Positions 35,430 to 48,100 of a stretch of DNA of 64,000 nt are shown here, piece after piece. The stretch is from Cryptococcus deneoformans JEC21 (Eukaryota > Basidiomycota > Tremellomycetes > Tremellales > Cryptococcaceae), in assembly GCF_000091045.1 (NCBI RefSeq), contig NC_006691.1, positions 1,374,951-1,438,950 on the forward strand, given 5' to 3'. Numbering within the stretch: position 1 is the first letter of the stretch; the number at the start of each line of letters is the position of its first letter. Below the pieces are notes generated by a model, which saw only the letters and a list, made by a program, of their open reading frames with translations, was not told the origin of the DNA and ran no database searches. The translations under genes were made by a program, and so were the position numbers.

Positions 35430-36560
35430 ATGTCTCGCCGTCAACCCCCAGTCAGCTGGGAAGAAGGAGAGAACACGACGACCCGGCCATACATGGAAGA
35501 AACAATTGATGAACCCTGTATCGGACCTGAACCTTTGCCATCTTCCCTCACTTTCAGTAACTGGTCAAATCGTGATTATATTCCCCAGCCGCAGCCGCAG
35601 CCTGAGCCTCCGTCACAGTTCCAGGCTTCATTCGCTTACTCGGACCCACAGAGAACTTCAACCTCTACGATCGAACTGGCACAAATACCCTGGCAACAGC
35701 CCTGGGAAGCCTCTCATCAGGCCTACGGTGTTAATACCCCAACACTTCCATCTCCTTGGGAAGTCTCTCATCAGGCCTACAATGTTACCCCAACACTCCC
35801 ACCTCCTTGGGAAGTCTCTCGTCGGACGTACGATGTTACCCCAACGCTTCCACCATTCATTCCCTACCCTCTTCCATCCTCGTCTCAACAACAACAGCAA
35901 GGAACAACGTCTTACCCTTCCCGACAGATTTATCCCGCCAGCACCACCATCGTCACCGTCCTCCTTCAAAGCGAAAACAGCGCGACAGTCGGCCCAATGG
36001 GCAATGATACCGGTCAACTTACCATCTATCGGAATTTCCGCGCCAAACCTTCCTTCCCCCCGACTTGCACCCCAACCGAAGAAGAGTTGGATGCCTGTTT
36101 GGACTTCAAAAACCGATTGAGGGAATTGTACGTTTCTAATACCTTGCCGTTTTATGTTCAACCGGAAGATCCACCGAGAGGGAGTGGATATCAACGTTCA
36201 CAAACGGGGATGGAGATTGAGAACACGACAGATCAACGGGGAAGAACGAGAACACGACCTTCTTGGGATTGGAACGCATTCTGGGACTGGTCGACTATCG
36301 ATAACGAATATAAGATGGAAGGGTACGCCGAGACAGCGAAAGCGCAAACTTTGGCTAATATCAGTGCGAGCCAGAGGGTAAGCGGGGGGAGTAGTGGGCA
36401 GAGAAGGGCGTGGAAAGTTAATTACAAAGTGGTAGACCAAGACGAATTCATGACGAGCCATCCAAAGACGGATTGTGAAGGCAACTTGATCGAGGGCGAA
36501 CATCATGGGTTGAGCGAGGAGAGGGCTAGGAGATGGAAACATGAATGGATTGGGGGCTAG
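35430..36560 (+). CDS. Hypothetical protein with Trp-Pro tandem repeats
   Basis: Single-exon frame of 376 residues with no recognised domain. The N-terminal half is Pro/Gln/Ser/Thr-rich and includes a QPQPQPEPP run. Three imperfect tandem repeats of about 18 residues (DNA about 35697-35866) have the form PWE-S-(H/R)-Y-V-TPTLP. A Gln tract near residue 153 follows. The C-terminal part is more ordered: a CTPTEEELDACLDFKNRLREL segment, a Trp-rich stretch WDWNAFWDWS near residue 283, and an acidic/basic end (EERARRWKHEWIGG). No signal peptide or membrane helix. It looks like an intrinsically disordered regulatory or adaptor protein, but that is only an impression. A TATA box lies upstream, and the 3' end faces the ABC transporter gene. 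Confidence 0.65.
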   Translation: MSRRQPPVSWEEGENTTTRPYMEETIDEPCIGPEPLPSSLTFSNWSNRDYIPQPQPQPEPPSQFQASFAYSDPQRTSTSTIELAQIPWQQPWEASHQAYGVNTPTLPSPWEVSHQAYNVTPTLPPPWEVSRRTYDVTPTLPPFIPYPLPSSSQQQQQGTTSYPSRQIYPASTTIVTVLLQSENSATVGPMGNDTGQLTIYRNFRAKPSFPPTCTPTEEELDACLDFKNRLRELYVSNTLPFYVQPEDPPRGSGYQRSQTGMEIENTTDQRGRTRTRPSWDWNAFWDWSTIDNEYKMEGYAETAKAQTLANISASQRVSGGSSGQRRAWKVNYKVVDQDEFMTSHPKTDCEGNLIEGEHHGLSEERARRWKHEWIGG

Positions 36561-36917
36561 ACTAGATTAGATTAGACTGGATTGCTAGACGTCCAGCAGA
36601 TATTGAACGATTCATAAGTTTTCGGGTGGGGGCGGGGATTGAGGTAAGCACTGACATACGTTTCGGTAATCAGATATGATTGATATGATATGGTGTTGGG
36701 GTAACCAATGTAGTTCAATACTTAGATATACTGATACTAGATCTGCAGTTGGGGTAACCAAAAAAAAATACATTCTCGCATATCAAACAACGAACGATTT
36801 CCACAATACGATACAGGAAAATCCCGCATCTCACAATTTGCTTTCCCGTTTGCCATTCGCTTCCTCTTTTTTTTTGACTTTTATTTTCCCTTCGTTTGAC
36901 CAAACCGTTTCCAAGAA
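36561..36917. other. Convergent 3' spacer
   Basis: 357 bp between the stop codons of the hypothetical gene (+) and the ABC transporter gene (-). It contains short direct repeats (GATTAGATTAGACTGGATT near 36560 and TTGGGGTAACCA at about 36697 and 36750). No gene. Confidence 0.5.
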
Positions 36918-39900
36918 TCATCGTCGCTCTTTGACCCAGAACTGCAAAACAAGATAGCTCAACACTGTAAAAATCCCAAACACAATCCCCATCAACGCCG
37001 TATCAGGCCACCAAAATGCTTGCGCGTGGAAACCGAATGATGAGAGGACTGTTAAACACGGATCCACAAATCAGCTTTTGCAAAGAAAAAAAAAAGAGGC
37101 AGGGATTGGAGGAGGTGGATGATAAAACTTACTCGTCGCACTAGGTACTTGAATATCCAAGCCAAACTTTCTCTCCACCAACTGGAGGTACCTCAGCTCG
37201 TTCACCAGAAGCGCTTCATAGCCAGCGTGGAAGAAGGAAGTAGTGAGCATCCACTTTAAGCCATCCGGCACTCGGTCATAGTTCATGAGAAGGCCAGCAA
37301 AGAGTAGGCTGAAAGAACATGGAATAAAATCAGCAAAGAACGAATAACCAAGGATTGTAAGAAAAAAGGGTGGAGAAGGTAGATTCAAAACGTACTTGTA
37401 AAGCATGACCAAGCTCCCCAACAGATTGGCCACCCCTAAATCCGAAATCGCCACACTCAAGAACAATACGATACTCGAGGCTGTCAAGTTGAAAAGCACC
37501 AGAATCATGATAAACTTCCAGAACGCCGACACTTCAGCGTTCAGACCCGCCAAACCATAGACGATGGAACCGAGGATGAAGGGCGGAATGACGCGGAGGG
37601 GGATGATGTCGAATAGAAGTTTGGCGAGAAAGTAGGTGATGGGAGAGTAGTAGCCGTTGGATCTGTTGTGTCCCAGAGAAAAAAAAGGGGGGGTTAGTTG
37701 TGTAAAAGTGCAAAAAGGGGGGAAGAAGATGGACGTACCTCTCCCGCATGAATAACAATCTCTCATTCGCAAAGATCCCAAGAGAACTGAGACACGAAAA
37801 GCCGAACAAGGAGAGGATGAACAAGAACAATCCAAGTCGATTTCTGTAAATACACAAACGTCAGTTTTTTTTCTCCCGGCCCCGATATGATTTTGAAGCA
37901 TCAAGCGCAAGAACAACTCACTGGAAGCCGGGAATGTCATTGGTGACTTGATAGAAAAAGAATCCACATAGTAACGCGGCGATGACAGCCACGGCATAAT
38001 GCGTGGCCATAAGCAAGGGATTTCTAACACGACGCATATCAGTAAAACCATCACCCAATGAGTTGCAGATGCTGTATCTATAAAAAAAAAGTAAAAAAAA
38101 AACCCACCTGTAAAGGTTTTTGAACGCTCGACTGCTCAACAGCTTGAATTGATCCCATAATCCCGCTTTTTGGTACCCCTTCATCAACCCGGTTTCTTCC
38201 TCTACATTCCTTTGATCCGCAATGATACTGGCAGTCGTACTAGCCGTCGCACTGGCGGTCGCACTGGTGCTGATCGTGGTATTGGGATGTGGATACCCGC
38301 CATCAGCAGTCTCTCCATGCTGGATCCTCGAAATTTCAGCTTCTACAATCTTGGCATCATCACTCGCCCTTGAAGCGAGGACGAGGGAAGCGAGTTTTTC
38401 AGGAATGCGGGGGATGTGGATGTTATCTTTACCTTGGAAAGCCATCGCGCGAGGAGAAGGGGTGACTGACTCAATGGGTGTGGCGGGGTAGGAGGAGGAG
38501 GAAGGGACGGAGGAAGGGGATGTGAATGCGCCGAGGAGTTTATGCGCTTTGGTTTTGATTTCGCCGAGTATACCGGGAGATCCTCCTCTATCGTTACCGT
38601 CAAGGTGGAAAGGTGCATGCGGGGAGGTGGGGAAGCCAGCTTCGGGGTCCAGCACGGCGGCGCCGGCGCCGGCGTCGTCGCGCTGGGTATAAAGACCGGT
38701 CGCGGCCCCATTCCCATGATCGTTACCGTTGGACGGGGACTGGCCACTGCGGCTACCCCCACGATGTTCCCCGGCAGCGTCCACCGTCAGATCAATCAAC
38801 CAATCCGCCGTATTCCACCCTTCCGGACACTCGTATCCCACCGATTCAAAATGTGTCTTCACTTTCCTCGCTTCGCCCGAGTATACCATCTGTCCCTTTG
38901 CGAGGAGGACGAGACGGTCAAAGAGGGCGACGATGTTCGATTGGGGTTGGTGGATGGTAAAGATGACGGTACGTTTGTACCGTTGGGCGAGTGTGTGCAG
39001 GGATTGAACGACGTTTTGGGCGTTGTACGAGTCGAGCCCGGAAGTGGGTTCGTCGAGGAATAAGATGGAGGGCCCGGTGACCAACTCGCACGCGATCGAC
39101 ACCCGCCGTTTCTCGCCGCCCGAGATGCTTCTTTTCCCAGATTCGCCGATCCGCGCGTCCTTGATGCCGAGGATCCCGAGCTCGTTCATGGTTTCGAGGG
39201 TGCGGTAGACTTTGGCGTCGTACGACATTTCGCGCGGGAGACGGAGGAGGGCGGAGAAGAGGACGGTTTCGTACACGGTCAAGGTGGGGAGGAGGGTGTC
39301 TTCCTGGTCGACGTAGCCGACGACACGGCGAAAGGTGGATTCGTCCGTGATGGGTCGGCTGTTGATGTATGTGTCGCCTTCGACCTTGCCCGTCTTGGCT
39401 TTACGCGCGAGAATGTCGAGTAGGGTGGATTTTCCGGCGCCAGAGGCGCCCATGATGGCTAAAAGTTCGCCGGGGCGGACTGTACCGGTGATATGCGAAA
39501 GGACGCGTTTGCCAGAAGGCAGAGTGTAGGAGAGGTTGTTGAAGTGGAGGGTGGCGGGGACGTGGTCCGACATGAGTTTGGAAGCTTCGTCGGATGGGAG
39601 GTGGATGGATCCGAAGCCGGAAGGGTGGCGGTGGGTTCTTCCGAGATACCAAAATACTTTTTTTTCTTATGAGCACAAGGGACATAGTTCCTTTTTTTTA
39701 CTTACAGATACAGGCCAAGATGAAAATCACAGCAGCAGCCGCTGCACTCAAAGCGACCAAAGATCGATTATCCGGCTTTTCAGGAACGACATAGCCTGGT
39801 ACTTGCGTATAGTGTAAACATTCTCCACTTTCACAGTCGAGTGTGATGGATTTGTCGCCGAAAATGTCGTTGATGAGCTGGTTCATGGCCGGTTCGGAGA

Positions 39901-41211
39901 AGGAGCAGCCTCGGCCGGCGGAACAGGAGAATGAGCCGGGGCCTTTGACTTCCTCGCTGAGAAAGTCGTCGATGTCTGCGTTCCAAAAAATAAAAATAAA
40001 ATAAAGGTGAGCGCTGGGCAAAAGGGCGAAATGCAAAAAGTCCGAGTTTAGACTTACTGACGCTACCGTCCTCGCCACATAAGAATTGTCCAGGGATGCA
40101 GGCACATTTAATCTTTTCACATTGATAGTTCGTTTGGTTGGTATCAAAACTCCCTTTACTCTCCCAGCTACATCCTGAAAGTTCACAGTGGAAACTTTCG
40201 ATACGGTCGACCCAGAACTGGAAATTGCAAGAGCCGAAAGCATCGGTGTCGCCTGCGAGGAGGTCGTCGAAAGGGGAAAAGGGATTGGTGTTCGGGGCGA
40301 AGGAAGAGTTGGAAGAAGGTCCGTTGGCCGAGCAGGAGAATGTTACTTGAGGAGGCTTGTTGTCGGGGATCGTATCAATGATTTTTCGATCTACCGTCAT
40401 TGATCAGCAAAGAATAGAGAAGATGGAGATGAGTGGAGACCGGGACTTGCTTGTGACGTCGCACATCTGAAAGTTTTGCGATACGGCCAAACCTCTCTTG
40501 TAACAAACCATTTCGTTCTCCTCATCTTCGTCCGTCTCTTTGATGTCTGTTGAGCGAGGTCGGAATGCTGCGCATGCTCGGTCGTCCTTACAGACTATAA
40601 CGGTGGGATGTCAGTGAAAATGCAGGTTGATGGGTGTGTAGGGATAGGAAGAGGGCGACGTACCGTTACAGTTGATCCCTCCCCATCCGTCTTTGCATTC
40701 GCATAATTCGCCTTTGGGCCGAGGGAATCGTTCATCACCGTCGGATAACGCGCCGCAGACTAACCGGGTAAATCAGCCACTAAACTCGTCAACTACAGCG
40801 AGAGAGACACACGCGGTGTGAGACAGTCTTGGCCGCCAAATCCGGGCGGGCATTTGCACTGTCCATCATACGGATTGCATTCTCCCGAATTGCCGCAGCT
40901 GAACGCCGGAAGGAGACAGTTGAAGCAGGGGGGACATTCCGGCGGGCGCGAGGGGTCGCCGGGACGTCGCCGTGGGGGGGCGGCCTGTGTGGCGGAGGGT
41001 CAGTGCGCCGATCCAGGCCCGGACCCGGCCAGCTCTAGGTAACGGGTTTACGCACCAAGGAAGCGCCATTGGCAAGGGTGATACCTTCTCTAGTGTCTAG
41101 TAGCTCGCGAGTGGGCACGGACACGCGGTCCGTGCTGGCGGAGGGGCCGGCGGCGATGAGCGAGGGGAGGGCAAGGAAAAGGAGGGGGAGCGGCAGGGGC
41201 GGCAGCATCAT
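36918..41211 (-). CDS. ADP1: ADP1-type ABC transporter with luminal EGF-like region
   Basis: ABCG-type protein resembling yeast Adp1, an ER/vacuolar-membrane ABC protein of unclear substrate. A signal peptide ([21 protein letters not shown]) begins at 41211. A Cys-rich luminal region includes an EGF-like unit with CPPCFNC and [19 protein letters not shown], then further Cys pairs and a membrane helix before the nucleotide-binding domain. That domain shows Walker [10 protein letters not shown], signature [12 protein letters not shown], Walker B ILFLDEP and the TIHQPQ switch. A Ser/Thr/Gly-rich linker of about 170 residues precedes an ABC2 membrane domain ([40 protein letters not shown]). The C-terminus reads QFWVKERR. 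About ten introns; the first ones split the EGF region. The linker is much longer than in yeast. The substrate cannot be inferred. Confidence 0.88.
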
Positions 41212-41390
41212 GGCGGGTGACGGAGGAGGTCAAAGAGATGGACAGTGAAGACTGCGCGGGGACTGCTTCCTGACAAGGCATATCATTTCGTCATTGCCCG
41301 CCCAGTTACGTAACGGCCACCGGTGGAGGCCATGTTGATCGCGGCTGCCGAATGCGACTCTCCCTCTGCACTCAACCCCCAGGTACAACG

Positions 41391-44300
41391 ATGCCCAGAG
41401 GCCCGTCCATCCCGCCCTACCTCACCGCAGGAGCATCCTCCAGGGCGCACCATGCTCTTCTTGCACAGCTTTCACAGGCTGACTCCACCCAGGAAGAGGA
41501 TCAGATCGTTGCCCACCATCTAACCCAGGCCAGGGCTGTCTTGCACTCGCGCGATGTGAACACTGTGGGTTTCTCTAAACGTGCTGCCGGAGGGTATAGC
41601 GCTGAGGGAACGGCCAGACCAGGATAGCCGAGAGTCTGATTGTGATACTGCACTGCACGATGTTGAGGCACAACGTGGATGATGATTTGGATTTCGCTCT
41701 GATGCCGGCACTGAAGCTTGCCGAAGCTGGCAAGACCATCCAAGAAAGGCGGATAGGTATGTTGCATTGGCGCCGGTGCTGGTAATTGACTAATGCCCTT
41801 GGGGATGTAGGGTACTTGTTCTTGGTAGAACGCCTTTCCCCGGATCACGAGCTGCACCTGTTGTTGGTAAATACCATCCGCAAGGTATGTCGCGGATTCT
41901 GCACACGCAAAACAGAGGTCAAGTCACTGAAAAGGCCGGATGCACCCAGGACCTATCGTCGAACCAGCCGGCAAATATACTTCTTGCGCTACACACGATT
42001 GTCAAACTACCCTCACGCGATCTCGGGCCGGCCGTCACCCCGCTGCTCATCGCAAAACCCCTTCTCCGTCACACCTCGTACGTTTTTTCCTCTTCTCTAC
42101 ATATATCGTTTTCCGTTCCAAGGCGCTGACTGAAATCCTTGGCCGTTCTACCATTCTGTTTCTAGAGCTGCGATACGGCAGAGAACGTACCAAGCGCTTG
42201 TGGCTCTACACCTCTCCTCGACCTTTCCCCGTACACCGCAACCACATTCGCAATCCCAATCTATCCGCCCTCACTCTCCCTTTCCATTGTCAATGAGCAA
42301 AGTCGTGAAAGCGGTGTGTAAAGAAAAAGATTCGTCATGTCTTTGTGTGCTTTTCAAATTACTCGGGCGGCTCATCCATGTAAGTGGGGTCGTAAATGTA
42401 CGTTGTAACTGACGGGTCGTACGCGAAAAAAAAAAAAGACTGGAGCACATGGGATAAAGAATGAAGAGGAGAGGGGGTACCTAGTACAGCTCGTGCTCGA
42501 CAAGACGGAAGAAATGGGGTGGCTCGAGCAAGGGCAGGTGGAAGGGGGAGGCGACGGGGGAGAATTGATACTCGAGTCAGTGAGGTTGTTGGGGACCTTG
42601 GTCAGTGCCGAGATCTTGGAGATGGATTCGGCGGAACGGGGGGAGGAAGTGCGCGAGCAGATTGAAGAGTGGATACGGAGAAAGATGGAGGAGATGCGGA
42701 TGGACGGTTCTTGGTCTCGCTCTCGTTCTCAGTCTCGCTCTCGCTCTCGCTCTCAGTCTCGGTCGCAGTTTCAATCTCAATCTCAATCTCAGTCTCAGTC
42801 TCAGTCTGGGACGGCTGTGGGGTTGACGAGGTGGAAAAAAGGTGAGTTTATGTGTCATCTTCTCTGGCAAAATGACCCAAAATCCTTTCCTCGCTAAACA
42901 TGTGTCCTGTAAGCGTTCCTTCTAGAAGTATGTGGTATAGCACCCATGGTACCGGCAGTGATCGGGCATTGTCTGGGGGTTGTGTCCCGTCTTTTGGTAC
43001 CATCTTCCTTCCCCTCAACCTCTTCCTCCTCATCAACCCCTGCCAACAAGTCTACCCACACCCACACCCACACCCACACCCAGACCAGCGTTTTACCCCC
43101 GCCAAACGAACACGTTCTAGCCCTCCGATGTCTTTTACTCCTCCCACCGCAGACATGGGACCGAAGTGAGAAGATGGGGGAAGGGGAGATGGGAGTGGTG
43201 ATGGAAGGTGTTGGGAGTGGGGATACGAGTGTTCGGCGATTGGTGCGTCTTTTTTAGGGGGGTTGTGTGGGTGCGAATTCCGCTGATGTTTTGATGCCTA
43301 AAAGACGATAGAGTTACTTTACGCGCTTTCGCCAGATTTGGCGAGAACGGTTTTCGAGAATTATTTGGAATCGATCGTCACGTCGACAAATCTCTCGCTC
43401 CCGTTGGACATGCAAACACAAACACAGATACAGACCCTGGGAATGGAGGAGAGGGTGAAAGTGAAGATGGGAAGGAGAGAGACGGCAGGCAGGGCGCTGG
43501 AAGTTTGTGAGGTTGTGGCGCGTGTGCAGGCGCGTGTACAGCCATGGCCAGGGGTACAGGGAAAAGAGGGGGAAAGTGGAAATGGGGACCGAAGCGTGGT
43601 GAATTGGGGAGATGTGGTGAGCGTGCTGGTGACGCTGGGCGAAAAAGAGAAAGAGAAGGATGGGGATGGTTGGGAAGAAGGGGTGAAGAGGGTTATGGAT
43701 TTGGTTAGGCTCTGTGAGTTCCAGAGTTCTCCTTCCATCATGTTATCTAGCGCAGCCCTGCAGAAAAGAAAAGCTGGCTAACCACTGTTTTTATGCCTGC
43801 CATTTCAGACGACCCATCTGGCGAATTGCTAGTCGATGCTATACACGCGCGTTACGAACGGCGCATTCATGAAACCGAAAGAGGACGGCAGGGCCATGTG
43901 CATGAGCATGAGCATGAGACTGAGACTCTCTGGATCCAGAGTCCGACAGTGGTCATGTTGCTTGGAGCGGTGGCGTGTGAGTTTTCCGCTTTGGGTTTAG
44001 GGGATGGAAAGGCAAGGCAAAACAAGCGAGCGAGTCTGAGAGAGTTGCTTTCGACTGCCGCTTTGGGCGGTTCTCGTGCTGGCATGATCAGCAGCGTAAA
44101 CAGCACAATCGGGGTGATCCCTACAACATCCACAGCGAGAGCGACGTCCGTGCAATCGCCCGCATTACAAGAGATTGTTTTACTGGCGTTTGTGGCTTTG
44201 TTGAGAGACGAAGGAGAGGGAGAGGATATGGAGAGGATACGAAAGGATGTAGAATCTCTCGCCAAGGGAGCGCAGGGGTATATAAAAAGAGTGAGTTTTT

Positions 44301-44710
44301 AAACAGGTTCCTACCTCCCATCGCGATGATAGGTAGTTGCTGATCAATTTGGTTTTGTGGGTGTCATCAGCGATGTGACGAAGTGATTTATACAATTGAT
44401 AACGGGCTGGCTCGAGAATTAGGTGGTGGGGCAAAGTCGAGTTCGGTATGTCATTTTCGTGTCCTTTTTTTTTCTTCATCTTTTTATGAGGATATTTGTG
44501 AGCTGATTTGCTGTTAATTCCTTGCCTTCTTATTTGTTTGTTTTTCTCTCTTCCTAGCTTTCCGATATCCGCACGTCTCTTGTAGATACTGTGGCCACAC
44601 ACAAAAGACGGGCATCCTTGAAAAGTGAAAGCGAAACGAGATCGCCTCTGTCTTGGTCGACTTTGACGGCAACAAAGCAGCTTCGCTATGAGGCGTATGG
44701 TTCAAAGTGA
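41391..44710 (+). CDS. Adaptin-N-domain protein (AP-1 gamma/AP-4 epsilon-like large chain)
   Basis: Large subunit of a clathrin-adaptor-like complex, expected at trans-Golgi or endosomal membranes. The first exon begins MPRGPSIPPYLTAG. After an intron (about 41562-41620), the adaptin armadillo repeats appear: ALMPALKLAEAGKTIQERRIGYLFLVERLSPDHELHLLLVNTIRKDL, then NILLALHTIVKLPSRDLGPAV, then QALVALHLSS. This is the pattern shared by gamma, alpha and epsilon adaptins (positions given, not the whole stretch). The repeats then become diverged, with inserted low-complexity Ser-Arg/Ser-Gln and Thr-His runs (42715-42807 and 43054-43082). About ten introns; the stop is TGA 44708-44710. No ear domain is recognisable. 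A large chain this diverged could be AP-4 epsilon-like or a fast-evolving AP-1 paralogue. An in-frame ATG at 41352 would add 13 residues. Confidence 0.65.
42715..42807 (+). repeat. Hexanucleotide microsatellite TCTCNN in the adaptin-like gene
   Basis: About fifteen hexamer units of TCTCGC, TCTCAG and TCTCAA (with a few interrupted units) encode alternating Ser-Arg and Ser-Gln dipeptides. The reading frame is preserved by any whole-unit change, so the tract is a likely length polymorphism between strains. Confidence 0.8.
43054..43082 (+). repeat. ACCCAC hexanucleotide repeat
   Basis: About five units of ACCCAC encode a Thr-His run inside the adaptin-like gene. It is a second in-frame hexanucleotide repeat within 350 bp of the first. 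Confidence 0.75.
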
Positions 44711-45090
44711 ATTCCACAAGTTGTATATTATGCTTTCCTAATGGTATATTTGTATTTAAATATTATCTTGTCATTATATGCATTGATCATTGATTACATA
44801 TGTTGAACGATATGAGCTTGTACTGTACATAGGTGATACTTGACATGAATTACAATTCTTTACTCTCCTTGTGGTACCACCTCGTATCCTTTGTGCTTCA
44901 ATCTCACACTTGTCAAACCCCTTGAGAAAACATGATTCTTTGTGATGCGTGACGTAAAATTACTCGTTCCCCAGAACCCTCAAAGTTTTGAATTTTCAAG
45001 ACCGACAGCATGCTCCTCCGCTTGCTTTATTCCCACCCCTTTTTCATTGCTCTTAGCCGACTCAATACAGGTCCTTTCTCAAATCTAGGG
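44711..45090. other. Convergent 3' spacer
   Basis: 380 bp of AT-rich sequence between the adaptin-like gene (+) and the zinc-cluster factor gene (-). It ends in an interstitial telomere-like sequence (45086-45100). No gene. Confidence 0.5.
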
Positions 45091-45100
45091 TTAGGGGGTT
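45086..45100 (+). repeat. Interstitial telomere-like sequence TAGGGTTAGGGGGTT
   Basis: One and a half copies of the telomere unit (TTAGGGGG at 45091-45098), exactly overlapping the stop codon of the zinc-cluster factor gene, about 19 kb from the chromosome end. The orientation matches the real telomere. Could be chance. Confidence 0.4.
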
Positions 45101-48100
45101 GCTTGAGGTTGGGTTTGCGATCCTGCAGCTCCTCCAGCTATGGGAGTGCCGTTCTCCGCTAGACCTCCAAAATCCCACGACCACCAATTTGCGTTCTGCT
45201 GTATTAACAGGGAAAAAAAAGAGCAGTTAGCTTTGATATTGAGAGCAGCAAGGATGAAAGGAAAAAATGAAAAAAAGTAAGGACGTACGGTCATGTTTGT
45301 GGAATCTGCCATCATCATTGGATCCCAAAATTGGTGTAGCTGTTGCGCGCAATTTTGTCAGCTTATCGTTCTCCGAACGCAGAAGAGACGAGTGACTACA
45401 AAATCAGTTAGCTCTTACTCACCAGTAAATCCGTCGAGTTATCCATTCCCAGAGTCTGCGCCGTCGTACCCAACATTCCACTAACAGGCGGAGTTTGGAA
45501 AGGCGGTACAAAATGTTGCTGAAGCAAGTGCATAGCTGGGGTCATCCCGCTATTACCGCCGCCATTTTGCGTCAAAGATCCAGGCGAGGGTGTACGGTGT
45601 GGCACTGAGCTGGCGGGGTTGGAGGAAGAGATGTTGACGGCAGTGTGGACGCCAGAGCCAGCGCGTTCGATAAGTCGGGTTTTCCAGCCTAGGAGTTCAC
45701 GATCTTCTTCTTCTTGGCCTCCTGTGTCCCCATCTCCACCTCCTCCTCCAGGTCCAACGCCCAGGGGCAGATTCGTCCCTCCCATTCCAGCTGCCTGCGC
45801 AATCTTCTTGGCACCCCTTTGTCGAAGCCTCAGTAACCAATCATGATTCTGCACCATCGAGGGTGAGTTATTCTGCTTGATCAGTACCGAATAAACGTTG
45901 ATCGCTTGTTCGATTTGGGAGAGGGCAAATGTTGCAAGAGCAGATTGGGGATTTTTGAGAATAAGAGTGCCCAAGCAAACGGCGGCGGTGAAGAGATGGT
46001 ACCAGAAGAACCACTGACGGGAGATGATGGTGGGGTGGAGTTTGTACAAGTCGGAGACGACTTGGATGATGACCTGTTATCGGTAAAGTTAGCAAAATGC
46101 GGAGATCAGAAAAGGAGGAAAAGCATTTACGTTGCACCTTTCTACGACAGCAAGATACGAATGGCCATACACTGACCTCGTCGGATCTGCTGGCTCATCA
46201 TGCATCGCCATCACAAAATACGGTCTTTGTAAGAACAGTATATTCTCCGATATATTCAACGAGAGCGTGAACTGTTGCAATGTCCTATGGAGATTGTGCC
46301 GGCTTATCTCTGGACTATTTTTCCTTGCCATCTCCGGGTCAGGGTATACTGACGGTAACGCCAAGAGGGCAGAACGACATCGGAGGTCGTAAGGGACGTT
46401 CAACTCGAATTCACATAGTTGGCCGTAAAGTTTCTGGATAGAATCGTAGGATTGAAAATGAACGGTCATACCCGCATCAAGAACCTGAGATGAAATTTGG
46501 CAGAGCTCGAATTTGAGAGTGGGCCAACCTTTGCCACCCATGGCGACTTCGGCGGAGTTGGGGGAAGGGAAGGCGGTGTCAATGTAGCGCGGGACGAGGG
46601 TGTTGGGTCGAGAAAAACAGTTGGCTTGAAAGACTTCGATGGTGTGGCATTCCCAAAATACTTGGCTGGAGAAGTCGCTTCAGTATAATACATTTCGAAG
46701 CGAATAGAAAAAGACAAGTGGAAAACATACCGCCTTTCTTGAACAACATCGTCTGGCAAATTCCATCTCGCTCCATCTCGATGTAATCCCATCTACGATC
46801 AAAAGGAATCCATCAGCCTATACCTTAAACTCTGAATGTCCGCGAAAAGAGACACGTTTGGTGTTGGAGTTGGGATAGGGGAAGTGAGGAGGAGAAAGGG
46901 CAAGGAAGGGAGCGCAGGGATGGATGAGGGTGGGAGGGACCGGGTGAAGGAGTAAAATCGGGTTGGGAGTTGAGGAAACAAACGACTTACAGCGACGACA
47001 AGACTCATCGCTAGACCCCATAATGGCCACGCGGAATCCCCGTTTCGTCCGCTCTCCGTTTCGAGGTAATAGTGAGCCATCGTTACCTACAAGAAGGGCG
47101 AAACACGATTAGAATCGCTCAGTCATCTTCATCTTATCCAATGCAAATGGTTAAGAGGAAAGAGAGAAGGCTCACCAAAGTCTGCAACCCCGCAATTGTC
47201 GCATGGTTCATAAAATTCCCTTTCGTCATAGCCGCTTGCGCCAAAGTCAAGTACTCTTCCGCACTCTCATCGTGGGGGGGTAATTCTATGTTGTGGACGG
47301 TACCCATCGCAAGAAGCATGTACACGAGAGCAAGTTGTTGGAGGTGGACGCTATTTTCGGGACGGGGATGGAGCAGAGAGGCGTAGACGCGGTCGAAGAT
47401 TGGTTGGAAGGTCCGGCGGGGAGCGGGGTCGTGGCTAGTGGGCGCGGAGGTGAGGGAAAAATAAATATCAGTCCAGTTTCCGCGAAACATGACCCCCATC
47501 CGGGGCCAGAAAAGGACGAGCAACCTACTTCCAAGCAAAATAACGGTAATAAGAATCTACCAACGTCTCTGCATCTGCTCTTGGGGGTAATCGCGCAAAC
47601 AATGCTTCCACCGTCGATACTTCTCCAGATTCGTTAAATGGAAAGGAGTATAGTGGGTCTTCGTATGCTCCTCCACTTTCTCTTCCATGATAAACACCTT
47701 CCTCTCCCCCCTTTTCCCCTCTTCCTCCTGCAGGACTTCCATTCCCAGGATTGGTAGTATCCACAGGTGAACGAGAGTTCGAAGGTGTCTCCATACCGAT
47801 CCCACCGACTTCTTGGTTTTTAAGCCATTCAGTGCCGGCTGTGGGACCCAAGTACCGGGAACGACCGGATTTGCCGAGGACGAGGGTACCATGAGAGTGT
47901 TCCACAGGAGATCCGACAGGGATGGTTGTGCCGGCGGAGGTGGAGGTGCTGAATGAGGAGATGGGGGGGAGATGAAGTTGCGTTTGGGAATGAGGATGAG
48001 AATGCAGATGGGACTGGGATGGGAGTTGATGAAGGGCCTGGGCTTGGGCTTGGGTTTGAGGAGGGATAGAAGGGTTACTGCTATGGCTAAGGCTCGATGA

